This document shows positions 19,201-27,615 of a stretch of DNA of 64,000 nucleotides, piece after piece. Below the pieces are notes generated by a model. That model was not told where the DNA came from. It made no database searches and saw only the letters and a list, made by a program, of their open reading frames with translations. How positions within the stretch are numbered: position 1 is the first letter of the stretch; every line of letters starts with the position of its first letter. This DNA comes from Chryseobacterium panacisoli. Its GTDB lineage: Bacteria; Bacteroidota; Bacteroidia; Flavobacteriales; Weeksellaceae. Location of the stretch: NCBI RefSeq assembly GCF_008274625.1, contig NZ_VTRU01000001.1:2170001-2234000 (forward strand), written 5' to 3'. The position numbers and the translations under genes are program-made.

Positions 19201-19299
19201 TTTGTTATCGTCTCCTTTTTTAAAGGAAGTTGGTGTCCATTGACCGAACACGGCGCCTCCTATAAAAGTGAACATTAAAGCAGTAAATACTCTTTTCAT
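16276..19299 (-). CDS. T9SS-secreted reprolysin-like zinc metallopeptidase
   Basis: Secreted protease of 1007 residues. Signal peptide 1-20 (ends GAVFGQ). A propeptide-like region runs to about 200, then a metzincin catalytic domain (about 205-440) with HEMGHQLGANH at 368-378, the HExxHxxGxxH zinc site, and a likely Met-turn in TTIMGYAGI. C-terminal to it are an Ig/cadherin-like segment (GATDPENDPMTYSWEEVD), a linking beta-rich domain, FN3 (671-765), GEVED (766-915) and a type A T9SS domain (IQIYPNPVSDILNV...FIKK). The catalytic domain fits the reprolysin (M12B-like) set found in flavobacteria. It shares the FN3-GEVED-CTD tail with the two downstream genes. Probable role: extracellular proteolysis for nutrition. 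Confidence 0.9.
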   Translation of the reverse strand: MKRVFTALMFTFIGGAVFGQWTPTSFKKGDDNKRSTGFRVDQSNVRGNGYYKLDLNLLRSQLKNAQEMGTNATPVVISLPTMSGKIERFNVYSFPVVVKELADKYELGSYVGTSVEDPTKYLRFSIAPNDFQSMIIHGGNYEFIDPASADKTVYAVHPKTKKDKSGFLCSTEESPVAKKEIDALLKNGQSFSNQATTFNKTSDKKYRTMRLAMSVTGEYTQYFMGLAGVPATATDDQKRAPALVAINNTLTRVNGVFEKDFALHLNLQNFPGVIYIDPATDPYSAAATGAGGAWNGQLQAALTANVGDVNYDIGHLFGKSGGGGNAGCIGCVCINPTTTVPKGKGSGFTSPANGIPSGDSFDIDYVAHEMGHQLGANHTFSHNIEGSGVNMEPGSGTTIMGYAGITGPNTDVQANSDPYFHKASIGQVQANLIAKTCDVETTITNNPPVVTDLPTYNIPKGTAFVLTGGATDPENDPMTYSWEEVDDASVSINKFNLGNTMSGASFRSAVPSTNPVRYFPKFASVMNGVLNNANNTWEAVSTVARTTNFALTVRDNNSNVAQQQSAFKVQTVVVGDNGPFRVANQYADVNTPTPVQWIVANTNAAPYNVANVKIDYTTDNGTTWTVLSASTPNDGSENFTFPSSLNGQTIKVRISSIGNIFYAVGPVSIAPLSACSSAAPTNVAVSNITVSSASVSWMSYTGATYKVRYRKVGTTAWTEADTTVPSINLGNLIDGTQYEVQVALVCGTTVGTYSASVNFTTPQLAYCTASTSDPSYEYISNVTLSNVNNTSASSTYTNYTTNTALQINLTKGNVYPMSVTLSNPDVADYDTVAAFIDFNKDGVFSESERVLNYPVALSPSPTVVTGNVTIPSSAVEGQPLRMRVVAFFVGSTNAGLSLPADYLCGNNFDYGEVEDYNVVITGTLATSETAVKNNGIQIYPNPVSDILNVTKVSDKATYKIYSAAGQLVDRGNINDGKVNVSTLIKGGYVITIDDKGIEQFKSKFIKK

Positions 19300-19326
19300 A
19301 AATTAAAACACAATTATAATTTCCGC

Positions 19327-19334
19327 CAAATATA
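19327..19334 (-). promoter_or_regulatory. -7 element for metallopeptidase gene
   Basis: On the minus strand this reads TATATTTG, matching TAnnTTTG, 28 bases before the ATG. No good -33 TTTG is seen at the expected distance. Confidence 0.4.
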
Positions 19335-19411
19335 ACTATTTTATAAATCTTATGGGTAAAATAAGTTAATATTTTTCAACATAATACACTCATTAACGAT
19401 ATCCATTAAAA

Positions 19412-19449
19412 AAAACACAAACTTTAGACTGTTCTAAAGTTTGTGTTTT
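19412..19449 (-). terminator. Terminator after DUF6048 gene
   Basis: Perfect 17-bp stem AAAACACAAACTTTAGA and its complement around a CTGT loop, downstream of the DUF6048 stop on the minus strand. Confidence 0.85.
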
Positions 19450-19479
19450 ATCTATTTTAAATGTCAAGAAATACTATTT

Positions 19480-20145
19480 CTAAAACTTATACGCAATATT
19501 CCATGCAAATCCCATATTGAATTTTGAAGAACTTTTTCCGAAGCCCGGAACGATCATTGGAGAGATATCATCCTGCTTGGAAGTATATACCATATATCTT
19601 GGCTGAAGATTCACATCAATGTAGAAATTGGAATTAAACAACTGCACTCTGCCTCCCAACGTACCTTCCAGCCAAAAAGATGACTGTGATGATGAGGGAA
19701 AGGCTTCAGAAGAATTGCTTCCTCCAAATCCACGAACAGGAATTGCCATATACTCCTGATTATAAAATGATCCGGCAACTTTTCCTCCGGCATAAAATCC
19801 GTTGAACTCATTCTCTGCATCTTTTGCAAGCATATAAAATGCCCCCAACTTCACGAAAGGACCGCTTGCCTTTGCATCATAACCATTCTTCTGGTATACA
19901 TTCTTTTCAAAACCTGCCTCTGCAATGGCATGAAGATTTCCTTTTATCTTTGAAGAAATAAATCCCTGATATAATTTTCTGTCAGAAAAAAAACCGGCTC
20001 CGGTATTCAGTACATCAAGGCCAACCATAAAATTAGGTTCATATTTCTCCTGAACCTTCTTCTCTGCCTCCTTTTTTTTGTCCTGTGCCCAGCTTGTTAT
20101 TCCTAATAAACTAAAAAGAAAGGTAAAGATTAGTCTTGTCTTCAT
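19480..20145 (-). CDS. DUF6048 family protein, probable outer-membrane beta-barrel
   Basis: 221 residues with a cleavable signal peptide (MKTRLIFTFLFSLLGITSWAQ), a short Lys/Glu-rich linker and alternating beta-strand-like sequence ending in FNMGFAWNIAYKF, whose terminal Phe is typical of Bacteroidota outer-membrane barrels. I recognise it as DUF6048, which commonly follows a DUF6452 lipoprotein and rlmD, exactly the order here. The start overlaps the DUF6452 gene by 35 bases, implying translational coupling. Function is unknown; a small envelope complex of the two is inference. Confidence 0.75.
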   Translation of the reverse strand: MKTRLIFTFLFSLLGITSWAQDKKKEAEKKVQEKYEPNFMVGLDVLNTGAGFFSDRKLYQGFISSKIKGNLHAIAEAGFEKNVYQKNGYDAKASGPFVKLGAFYMLAKDAENEFNGFYAGGKVAGSFYNQEYMAIPVRGFGGSNSSEAFPSSSQSSFWLEGTLGGRVQLFNSNFYIDVNLQPRYMVYTSKQDDISPMIVPGFGKSSSKFNMGFAWNIAYKF

Positions 20146-20587
20146 TCTCTATTTGATTTTGTCCGGCTTCCAGTTTCTGAACAGGATTCGGAGTTACTAA
20201 TTCTGAACTTAAATTCTCGTAAGATTTTTTGATTCCGCATCCGGGAGAAACATATGTTGACTTCGTAGTATAATTAATCCTTACTTTAGATTCTGCTCCA
20301 TTATAGGTAAGTTTAAAATAAACGTCAGTATAAGGTGAGTTGTCAACCCGCAAAGGAATTAACCGGGAATCAATTTTTGCAAGTTTTCCCAGATCTACCT
20401 TTCCTGCACCATAATCTACTGCGACATAGAGTGTATCCAGAGCCTTCTCTTTTCCAGAATCCAGTGATCTGAAAGCCACCTTCATTCTGGGAGTTCCTTC
20501 TCCGCTTTCACAAATATCATCATCCCCTCCACAGGAAAAAAGCACTCCTAGAAAACAGATTGCTATCAGAAATTTAAAGTACTTCAT
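20111..20587 (-). CDS. DUF6452 family lipoprotein
   Basis: 158 residues. Lipoprotein signal MKYFKFLIAICFLGVLFSC with lipobox LFSC (Cys19), followed by the flexible acidic GGDDD tether. The body is beta-rich. Cys126 in SPGCGIKKSYE near the end is a conserved-looking feature. It sits between rlmD and the DUF6048 barrel gene, overlapping the latter by 35 bases. Function is unknown. Confidence 0.75.
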   Translation of the reverse strand: MKYFKFLIAICFLGVLFSCGGDDDICESGEGTPRMKVAFRSLDSGKEKALDTLYVAVDYGAGKVDLGKLAKIDSRLIPLRVDNSPYTDVYFKLTYNGAESKVRINYTTKSTYVSPGCGIKKSYENLSSELVTPNPVQKLEAGQNQIENEDKTNLYLSF

Positions 20588-20618
20588 ATTAAGATTTGAA
20601 ATTCAAATTTAGATAAAA

Positions 20619-22031
20619 TTATTTTTTAATCAATAACGCAATGTTCTCAACATGGTGTGTTTGTGGGAACATGTCTACCGGTAAGATCTTTACTAAAGTA
20701 TAATGATCTTTCATCAAAGCAAGATCTCTCGCCTGTGTTGCAGAATTACAGCTTACATAAACTACTTTTTCCGGTGAAAGTTTTAAGATCTGTTCTACAA
20801 CCTTCTGGTGCATTCCGTCTCTTGGCGGGTCTGTAATTAATACATCTGCTTTTGGGTGAGTGGCCATAAATTCATCATTGAAGATATCTTTCATGTCTCC
20901 ACAATAGAAAGTACAGTTGGTAAGACCATTCAGTGCAGCATGTTCTATAGCAGCATCAATCGCTTCCTGTACAGATTCTATTCCGATGACCTGTTTTGCA
21001 TTTCTCGCTACATACTGAGCAATTGTTCCTGTTCCTGTATAAAGGTCATACACTACTTCATCTCCTTTCAGATCTGCAAATTCAAGTGTCTTTCTGTACA
21101 GTTCCAAAGCCTGTTTGTAGTTAGTTTGAAAGAATGATTTCGGGCCTATCTTAAACTGCAGTCCGTCCATTTCTTCCATCAGGTAACCTTCTCCAAAATA
21201 TACATTGATATTTAAATCGTAGATGGAATCATTCTGCTTAGGATTGATAGCATATACTAATGTTTTAATCTGCGGGAATTTTTCTAGTAAGAATTCAAAA
21301 AGCTTTTCTCTGTTTTCTTTTTCTTCTCTGTAAAGCTGGAAAAGCACCATCCATTCTCCTTTAGAGTTTTGTCTCATCATTAAGGTTCTTAAAAAACCTT
21401 CCTGGTTTCTTACATCAAAGAAATCCAATCCGTTATTTACTCCATATTCTTTTACAGCGAGTCTTATTGCATTGGAAGGATCTTCCTGAAGAAAACATTC
21501 TTTAAGGTCAAGAATTTTGCTCCACATTCCAGGAATGTGAAATCCTAAAGCATCTTTGCTTCCAAAGTTCTCTTCTGAACTGATTTCGTATTGAGTAAGC
21601 CATCTTGCATTTGAGAAAGAAAACTCCATTTTATTTCTATAAAAATACTGTTCTTCAGCTCCCAGAATTGATACGGTCTCAAAGTCGTCAATTCCTCCGA
21701 TTCTTTTAATATTATTATATACTTCTTCCTGTTTAAAATCAAGCTGTTTTTCGTAGCTCATGTTCTGCCATTTACAGCCTCCACAAGTTCCGAAATGAAC
21801 ACATTTTGGATCTGCTCTGTAAGGTGATTTTTCAAGAACTTCAACCGCTTCGCCCTCATAATATTTTGACTTCGCTTTTTTCACTCTTACATTTACAATA
21901 TCACCTGGAATAGCTCCTGAAACCATTACCGCTTTTCCTTCTTCTGTCCTTCCTATTGCCACGCCTTTTGCTCCGGCAGTCAATAGCTTTATATTTTCAA
22001 GAATTAAATCTCTTTTTTTCTTCCTACTCAT
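20619..22031 (-). CDS. rlmD: 23S rRNA (uracil-5-)-methyltransferase RlmD
   Basis: S-adenosylmethionine-dependent enzyme that makes 5-methyluridine in 23S rRNA (U1939 in E. coli numbering). It is 470 residues: N-terminal TRAM domain (to about 70), [4Fe-4S] ligands Cys77, Cys83 and Cys86 in CVHFGTCGGC plus a later cysteine (ECFLQED), SAM-binding LYTGTGTIAQYVA, ITDPPRDGMH, and nucleophile Cys427 in VYVSCNSATQARD. All elements needed for activity are present. Some RlmD-like genes in this phylum modify other uridines (RlmC/RlmCD activity), so the exact site is inferred. Confidence 0.93.
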   Translation of the reverse strand: MSRKKKRDLILENIKLLTAGAKGVAIGRTEEGKAVMVSGAIPGDIVNVRVKKAKSKYYEGEAVEVLEKSPYRADPKCVHFGTCGGCKWQNMSYEKQLDFKQEEVYNNIKRIGGIDDFETVSILGAEEQYFYRNKMEFSFSNARWLTQYEISSEENFGSKDALGFHIPGMWSKILDLKECFLQEDPSNAIRLAVKEYGVNNGLDFFDVRNQEGFLRTLMMRQNSKGEWMVLFQLYREEKENREKLFEFLLEKFPQIKTLVYAINPKQNDSIYDLNINVYFGEGYLMEEMDGLQFKIGPKSFFQTNYKQALELYRKTLEFADLKGDEVVYDLYTGTGTIAQYVARNAKQVIGIESVQEAIDAAIEHAALNGLTNCTFYCGDMKDIFNDEFMATHPKADVLITDPPRDGMHQKVVEQILKLSPEKVVYVSCNSATQARDLALMKDHYTLVKILPVDMFPQTHHVENIALLIKK

Positions 22032-22095
22032 TCTAAAATTTTCTATTTTCCTAATTGAAACTTTTACGCTTCAGTTTGCAAAAATACAATAAAAA

Positions 22096-22119
22096 AAACC
22101 TTATCCGAAGATAAGGTTT
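22096..22119 (-). terminator. Terminator after thioredoxin-like lipoprotein gene
   Basis: Stem AAACCTTAT / ATAAGGTTT; on the minus strand the loop contains the stable CTTCGG and is followed by eight Ts. Confidence 0.9.
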
Positions 22120-22139
22120 CTATACTGTGTTAAAGTTTA

Positions 22140-23681
22140 TTATTTTGTTGGAGCCGGCTGTGGATTTGCTGGCTGTGGAGCTTGCTGCTGAGCTGCAGAA
22201 GGATCAAGCTGTAATTGTGGCTGCATCTGCATTGGTTCTGCTTTTGGAGCTGAAAGACCAGTCTGCTTATCCAGAATCGTTACCAGTTCCTGCTCACCAA
22301 GGTTTACAAATGATCTGCTGGCAATTTTACCATCTTTATCAATGATCACAAAGCAAGGTAACTTGAATCCGTATACCCCATATTTCTTAGCAATATCAGA
22401 ATTCAGACCTCCTTCTCCGTAAACATTCACTCCCTGAACTCCTTTTAAAAGAGAATTGCTTGTTTTAATGAACTGATCTTTTGTATCATCAACGTTTACA
22501 AATACAAAATTCATTTTAGATTTATAGAAGTTTACTACTTCTTTTAATACAGGTACTGTAGCTTCACTGATATAAGGGTTCCATGAAGCATAGAAGAATA
22601 ACATATAAGGTTTTCCTTTATTTTCAGAAAGTTTATAAGCTTTTCCATCCTGCTTTGCCAAAGATGCATCCGGAGCTGCATCTCCTATTTTAAGTCCGGT
22701 AATAGCTACCTGCATTTTTAAAAGGTCACTTTTAATGGTGGCATCTTTAATATCTGAATCAATGATCTTTTTGATTTTGTCAATGTTTGCAGCCGGAGTC
22801 GTAGGATGAATATCCGCCTGAGCCATTACAAATGCCAAAAGATAGTCTTTTGCAGTCTGAGATACATCTTTCTTTGTTTTTAAGTACTGCGCAAACATCT
22901 CAGAAGTTGTAATTCCTGTTTTTCCTTTGCTGTTTGCTTCTGCATACTTCTGGAAATCAGGAGTCATTTTTACAAGAAGATATTGTCTGTAAAGAGGGAT
23001 TGTTTTCACCATCGCGTCTTTATCAGTTTCCAGCTGAGTTTCATAATCTTTTAATGCTTTAGAAGCTTTGTAAGATGGATTTCCAGACATTGGCCCGTGA
23101 GACATTTCGTAGTTAGCAAGCAAATTAAGAATGGTAACTTTTACGTCATTTTTCTTCCAGTCTAAAAGTGCTTTACTAGGATTGTTCTTCTTAGCAAGGT
23201 CATCTACATTTTTATTGATATCAGCTTCAATTTTATGCATCCCTTTCAGGAATGCAGCTTCATCTCCACCCATCAAGGCACCTATATTTACTTTAGTACC
23301 GTACTCAGCTAAGAACTTTTGACTTGCTGTAAGAAAGTCATTATTCTTCTTGGCATCTCCGGTAACCACAAATTCATTTGGGAAAGTAGCTCCGTTTCCT
23401 GAAATATTTACTTTTTGTCCTCCTTCAAGATAAATCAGGCTTTGTCTGCCCGCATAGTTAATCACATACATACCGTCTTTAGGAGCATCAAAACTTCCTG
23501 AAAAGTTTCCGTCTTTATCTAAACCTATATTAATCAAAGGCAGGGTTCCTACTCCTGAAGCTTCTACAAATTCAATTCTTTCTAATGATGAGCTTCCAGT
23601 AATTTTTCCTTTTACTTCTACTTTTTTTGAACAAGACATCACAAAAGCTGTGATGATAAACAATAAAAGATATTTTTTCAT
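22140..23681 (-). CDS. TlpA-like thioredoxin-fold lipoprotein lacking CxxC
   Basis: 513 residues. Lipoprotein signal MKKYLLLFIITAFVMSC (Cys17). The N-terminal part (20-120) resembles the DUF4369 beta domain of Bacteroidota TlpA/ResA relatives; the middle (120-330) is helical; a thioredoxin-like domain follows (about 335-480), introduced by KIGDAAPDASLAKQDGK. The active site is degenerate: FFYASWNPYISEATVP has NPYI where WCxxC is expected, so thiol redox activity is unlikely. The tail (485-513) is rich in Gln, Pro and Ala. It probably faces the periplasm. Structural or scaffold role is inference. It is monocistronic, with its own terminator. Confidence 0.85.
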   Translation of the reverse strand: MKKYLLLFIITAFVMSCSKKVEVKGKITGSSSLERIEFVEASGVGTLPLINIGLDKDGNFSGSFDAPKDGMYVINYAGRQSLIYLEGGQKVNISGNGATFPNEFVVTGDAKKNNDFLTASQKFLAEYGTKVNIGALMGGDEAAFLKGMHKIEADINKNVDDLAKKNNPSKALLDWKKNDVKVTILNLLANYEMSHGPMSGNPSYKASKALKDYETQLETDKDAMVKTIPLYRQYLLVKMTPDFQKYAEANSKGKTGITTSEMFAQYLKTKKDVSQTAKDYLLAFVMAQADIHPTTPAANIDKIKKIIDSDIKDATIKSDLLKMQVAITGLKIGDAAPDASLAKQDGKAYKLSENKGKPYMLFFYASWNPYISEATVPVLKEVVNFYKSKMNFVFVNVDDTKDQFIKTSNSLLKGVQGVNVYGEGGLNSDIAKKYGVYGFKLPCFVIIDKDGKIASRSFVNLGEQELVTILDKQTGLSAPKAEPMQMQPQLQLDPSAAQQQAPQPANPQPAPTK

Positions 23682-23989
23682 TTCAATTTTTAATATTACA
23701 CAAAAATAAGCTTTTTAGGGCTTGCTAATTCACACTAATTATTTTTTTTAAAAATTTTATTATCACCCTTCAAGAGGGTCAATTCCAATATTACAATTGT
23801 CTCTTTTTGAGAGGCATGCTGTATTTGAAAGTTTAAAAAAAATGATTCAAATACCCTCCAAATATATACTTATTAAATAAAGAATGACTAAAATCCATCA
23901 ATAAGTTAACAAACTTTAACAGGACTTAGCATTTCATAAAAAAATCGCCTCCAAAAATGAAGGCGATTTTCTATGTATTTGAATCAATT
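23682..23989. other. 308-bp intergenic region, no gene seen
   Basis: AT-rich spacer between the end of sdhB and the start of the thioredoxin-like lipoprotein. It holds the sdh terminator at 23941-23970 and two short imperfect dyads (CACCCTTCAAGAGGGT; GTCTCTTTTTGAGAGGC) near 23765-23815 that could belong to the lipoprotein promoter. No open frame of note. Confidence 0.6.
23941..23970 (-). terminator. Terminator of the sdhCAB operon
   Basis: Stem AAAATCGCCT / AGGCGATTTT with a 10-base loop, 20 bases after the sdhB stop; minus-strand T run follows. Confidence 0.9.
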
Positions 23990-24757
23990 CTATCCTTGAT
24001 CTACAAGAGCAGCCATGTATTCTCTGTTCATTCTTGCGATGTTTTCAAGAGAAATACCTTTAGGGCATTCTACTTCACATGCTCCGGTGTTTGAACAGTT
24101 ACCAAATCCTTCTTCGTCCATAGCTTTCACCATGTTAAGAACTCTTCTCTTAGCTTCTACTCTACCTTGAGGAAGTAATGCATACTGAGAAACTTTAGCT
24201 CCCACGAATAGCATTGCAGATCCGTTTTTACAAGTCGCTACACAAGCTCCACATCCGATACAAGCAGCTGCATCCATTGCTCTGTCTGCATCTTCTTTTG
24301 GAACCGGAATTGCGTTAGCATCTAATGTATTTCCAGAAGTATTCACAGAGATGAAACCTCCTGCTGCCATTACTCTGTCGAAAGCACTTCTGTCTACCAT
24401 CAAGTCTTTGATAACAGGGAAAGCGGCACTTCTCCAAGGTTCAATAACGATCGTTTCTCCATCTTTGAACATTCTCATGTGAAGCTGGCAGGTTGTGATA
24501 CCTGTATCCGGCCCGTGAGCTCTACCATTGATGTAAAGTGAACACATACCGCAGATTCCTTCACGACAGTCGTGGTCAAAAGCGATCGGTTCTTTTCCTT
24601 CGTTAATTAAGTTTTCGTTCAGGATATCCAGCATCTCCAAAAATGAAGAATCTGTAGATACATCTGATATTTTGTAGGTCTCAAACTGACCTTTAGTTTT
24701 ACTATTTTTTTGTCTCCAAATTTTCAGCGTAAGATGTAAGCCTTTTTTTGCACTCAT
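23990..24757 (-). CDS. sdhB: Succinate dehydrogenase/fumarate reductase iron-sulfur subunit
   Basis: Electron-transfer subunit of complex II, carrying electrons from the flavoprotein to quinone. 255 residues. [2Fe-2S] ligands: Cys64, Cys69, Cys72 (CREGICGMC) and Cys90 (TTCQLHM). The C-terminal ferredoxin domain has [11 protein letters not shown] and [15 protein letters not shown] for the [4Fe-4S] and [3Fe-4S] clusters. It is the last gene of sdhCAB, 23 bases after sdhA. Confidence 0.97.
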   Translation of the reverse strand: MSAKKGLHLTLKIWRQKNSKTKGQFETYKISDVSTDSSFLEMLDILNENLINEGKEPIAFDHDCREGICGMCSLYINGRAHGPDTGITTCQLHMRMFKDGETIVIEPWRSAAFPVIKDLMVDRSAFDRVMAAGGFISVNTSGNTLDANAIPVPKEDADRAMDAAACIGCGACVATCKNGSAMLFVGAKVSQYALLPQGRVEAKRRVLNMVKAMDEEGFGNCSNTGACEVECPKGISLENIARMNREYMAALVDQG

Positions 24758-24780
24758 AATGTTATATTTTAGGTTGGAGA

Positions 24781-26793
24781 TTATTTATAACTTCTAGTTT
24801 TAACCTCGATGTTGTCATATATCAATTCTTCTTTATGCAACACTTCCGCGTTGATATCGTTACCTTGATATTCCCAAGCTCCGACGTATTTGTAGTTTAC
24901 GTCATCTCTTTCCGCTTCTCCATCCGGAGTTGAATGGTCTTCGCGGAAATGTCCACCACAAGATTCATTTCTGTGTAGTGCATCGATAGCCATTAATTGT
25001 CCCAGTTCAAGGAAGTCTGCTACCCTGAATGCTTTTTCAAGCTCAGTGTTCATTCCTTCTCCTTCTCCCGGTACTTTTACGTTTTTCCAGAAATCTTTTC
25101 TTACTTCTTCAATTTCCTTGATTGCTTCTCTCAATCCTTCAGGAGTTCTTCCCATTCCAACTTTATTCCACATAATGTTTCCTAACTGCTTATGGAAATG
25201 GTCTACAGAATGAGTTCCTTTATTATTTAGGAAGAAATCGATTTTTTCTTTAATTCCTTTTTCAGCCTCGTCAAACGCACCTGAATTGGTAGGAATAGCT
25301 CCTGTTCTGATATCCGCAGAAAGGTAATCTGCAATCGTGTAAGGAAGTACGAAATAACCGTCAGCAAGACCCTGCATCAATGCAGAAGCACCAAGTCTGT
25401 TGGCCCCGTGATCTGAGAAGTTAGCTTCACCAATTACGAAACATCCAGGGATCGTAGACTGAAGGTTATAATCAACCCATACACCACCCATTGTATAGTG
25501 AACTGCAGGATAAATCTTCATTGGAGTTTTATAAGGATCATCTGCTGTAATCTTTTCGTACATTACGAATAAGTTACCATATTTTTCCTCTACCCAGCTC
25601 TTACCTAAATCGTAGATCTGCTGATCTGTTGGATTATGAATATGTTTTTCGATAGCGGATTCTTTACCTTTTTTCATGATCTCTGTAGAGAAATCAAGGT
25701 AAACTCCTTCCTGAGTATCATTATTTTCGATTCCGAATCCGGCGTCGCATCTTTCCTTAGCTGCTCTTGAAGCAACGTCTCTAGGAACAAGGTTACCGAA
25801 CGCAGGGTATCTTCTTTCTAAATAGTAATCTCTATCTTCTTCTTTAATATTTTCAGGTCTTAATTTACCTTCTCTGATCGCTACTGAATCTTCAATTTTC
25901 TTAGGAACCCAGATTCTTCCGGAGTTTCTTAATGATTCAGACATCAAAGTCAGTTTAGACTGCTGTGTTCCGTGAACAGGAATACAAGTTGGGTGAATCT
26001 GTACGTAGCAAGGGTTTGCGAAGTAAGCTCCTTTCTTGTGAATTTTCCACGCTGCAGAAACGTTTGATCCCATTGCATTGGTAGAAAGGAAATATACGTT
26101 TCCGTATCCTCCCGAAGCGATTACTACTGCGTGAGCAGAGTGTCTTTCGATCTCACCTGTTACAAGGTTTCTTGCAATGATTCCTCTCGCTTTTCCGTCA
26201 ACAATTACAAGGTCAAGCATTTCATGACGGTTGTACATCTTGATTCTTCCTTTACCGATCTGACGGCTCATTGCAGAATAGGCCCCCAGTAATAACTGCT
26301 GTCCTGTTTGTCCTTTTGCATAGAAAGTTCTTTTTACCTGAACTCCACCAAATGAACGGTTATCTAGCTGACCGCCGTAATCTCTACCGAAAGGTACCCC
26401 TTGGGAAACACACTGGTCAATAATATTTGCAGAAACTTCAGCTAATCTGTAAACGTTGGCCTCTCTTGCTCTATAGTCACCACCTTTAATGGTATCATAG
26501 AATAATCTGTAAGTAGAGTCACCGTCTCCCTGATAATTCTTAGCTGCGTTGATCCCCCCCTGAGCAGCAATAGAGTGTGCTCTTCTTGGAGAATCCTGAT
26601 AACAGAACGCCTTCACGTTGTATCCTTGCTCAGCCAATGTAGCTGCAGCAGAACCTCCTGCCAAACCTGTACCTACAACAATAATATCAATCTTATCTCT
26701 GTTGTTTGGTGCAACAAGGTTCATATGGTCTTTATGATTTTTCCATTTGTCCTTTAGAGGACCTCCCGGAATTCTTGAATCTAATTTACTCAT
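24781..26793 (-). CDS. sdhA: Succinate dehydrogenase/fumarate reductase flavoprotein subunit
   Basis: Catalytic subunit oxidising succinate to fumarate. 670 residues, at the long end as in B-type enzymes. FAD-binding [12 protein letters not shown] (39-50); [13 protein letters not shown], in which His73 is the expected covalent FAD attachment site; the substrate-site motifs HPTCIPVHG and [14 protein letters not shown]. The gene is between sdhC (15 bases upstream) and sdhB. Sequence and order place it in the Bacteroidota succinate:menaquinone oxidoreductase group. Confidence 0.97.
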   Translation of the reverse strand: MSKLDSRIPGGPLKDKWKNHKDHMNLVAPNNRDKIDIIVVGTGLAGGSAAATLAEQGYNVKAFCYQDSPRRAHSIAAQGGINAAKNYQGDGDSTYRLFYDTIKGGDYRAREANVYRLAEVSANIIDQCVSQGVPFGRDYGGQLDNRSFGGVQVKRTFYAKGQTGQQLLLGAYSAMSRQIGKGRIKMYNRHEMLDLVIVDGKARGIIARNLVTGEIERHSAHAVVIASGGYGNVYFLSTNAMGSNVSAAWKIHKKGAYFANPCYVQIHPTCIPVHGTQQSKLTLMSESLRNSGRIWVPKKIEDSVAIREGKLRPENIKEEDRDYYLERRYPAFGNLVPRDVASRAAKERCDAGFGIENNDTQEGVYLDFSTEIMKKGKESAIEKHIHNPTDQQIYDLGKSWVEEKYGNLFVMYEKITADDPYKTPMKIYPAVHYTMGGVWVDYNLQSTIPGCFVIGEANFSDHGANRLGASALMQGLADGYFVLPYTIADYLSADIRTGAIPTNSGAFDEAEKGIKEKIDFFLNNKGTHSVDHFHKQLGNIMWNKVGMGRTPEGLREAIKEIEEVRKDFWKNVKVPGEGEGMNTELEKAFRVADFLELGQLMAIDALHRNESCGGHFREDHSTPDGEAERDDVNYKYVGAWEYQGNDINAEVLHKEELIYDNIEVKTRSYK

Positions 26794-26808
26794 ACTAGTA
26801 TATTGATA

Positions 26809-27471
26809 TTATTGAGTTATAAAATGAAAAACTGCAACGATGATAAATCCTGCAGGAATAAGGATTGAATACCATTTCCCGAAAGCTTTGATCACCGGCG
26901 TATATTTTGGATGTCTTGCTCCGATAGACTGGAATGAAGACTGGAATCCGTGAGCCAAGTGTAATCCTAATAAAACAAAAGAGATCACATACAAAGCCAC
27001 TCTCCAAAGATCAGCAAACTTCTCATGAAGTTCCGGCCAGAAACGTTCTGCATCCGGAGTCAATCCTTCTACATACTTGTAATTGATTTCATGCAGCCAG
27101 AAATCATATAAGTGAAGCGCTAAGAAAGCTAAAATAACAGCACCCGAAATAATCATATTTCTGGACATCCATGAAGAATTCACAGATGCATTGTTTGCTG
27201 CATACTTTACCGGACGCGCTTTATTATTCTTGATCTCAAGCACAAATCCCATAATGAAATGGAAAATTACTGCAAAACCAAGAATAGGCTGCATTAAGAA
27301 CTGCACAAAAGGATTATAGCCCATAAAATCAGATGCTGTATTGAATGCATCCTTGTTCAGAACTGATAACAAATTGGTCGTCAAATGCAGTATAAGAAAA
27401 ATCAGCAAAAATAGAGCTGATAATGCCATAGCATATTTTCTACCTATCGTAGAACTCGTTAAACCTGCCAT
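26809..27471 (-). CDS. sdhC: Succinate dehydrogenase cytochrome b subunit
   Basis: Membrane anchor of complex II, 220 residues, with five hydrophobic segments (about 15-35, 55-80, 105-125, 155-175 and 200-218), the arrangement of single-subunit dihaem cytochrome b558 (B-type) anchors; no sdhD is needed or found. Candidate haem histidines are in LILHLTTN, IFHFIMG, LALHLYDFWLHE and GLHLAHGFQ. It is the first gene of the operon, with a consensus promoter 24 bases upstream. Confidence 0.94.
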   Translation of the reverse strand: MAGLTSSTIGRKYAMALSALFLLIFLILHLTTNLLSVLNKDAFNTASDFMGYNPFVQFLMQPILGFAVIFHFIMGFVLEIKNNKARPVKYAANNASVNSSWMSRNMIISGAVILAFLALHLYDFWLHEINYKYVEGLTPDAERFWPELHEKFADLWRVALYVISFVLLGLHLAHGFQSSFQSIGARHPKYTPVIKAFGKWYSILIPAGFIIVAVFHFITQ

Positions 27472-27494
27472 ATAAGTTTAAATTTGAATTTCTA

Positions 27495-27523
27495 CAAAAT
27501 TAAGAAAGTTTAACAATATCAAA
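27495..27523 (-). promoter_or_regulatory. Consensus promoter of sdhCAB
   Basis: On the minus strand: TTTG (27523-27520), 17-base spacer, TAATTTTG (27502-27495), an exact match to the Bacteroidota sigma-A-type TTTG-N17-19-TAnnTTTG promoter, 24 bases before the sdhC ATG. Confidence 0.75.
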
Positions 27524-27525
27524 AA

Positions 27526-27539
27526 GTGAGAAATCTCAC
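27526..27539. promoter_or_regulatory. Palindrome beside the sdh promoter, CRP-like
   Basis: GTGAGAAATCTCAC is a perfect dyad lying two bases upstream of the -33 element. With flanking bases the minus strand reads TGTGA-GATTTC-TCACT, one mismatch from the CRP consensus TGTGA-N6-TCACA. Its position suits an activator. The binding protein is unknown. Confidence 0.55.
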
Positions 27540-27615
27540 AAATAGACAGTTTGTAATCTTTCTAAATAAGAATTCCATACATTATAAATACAGGAAAACA
27601 CATAAATTGTTACCA

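Noticed and set aside
23131..23322. Plus-strand small open frame opposite the thioredoxin-like gene
   Set aside because: Antisense shadow with no motif or promoter.
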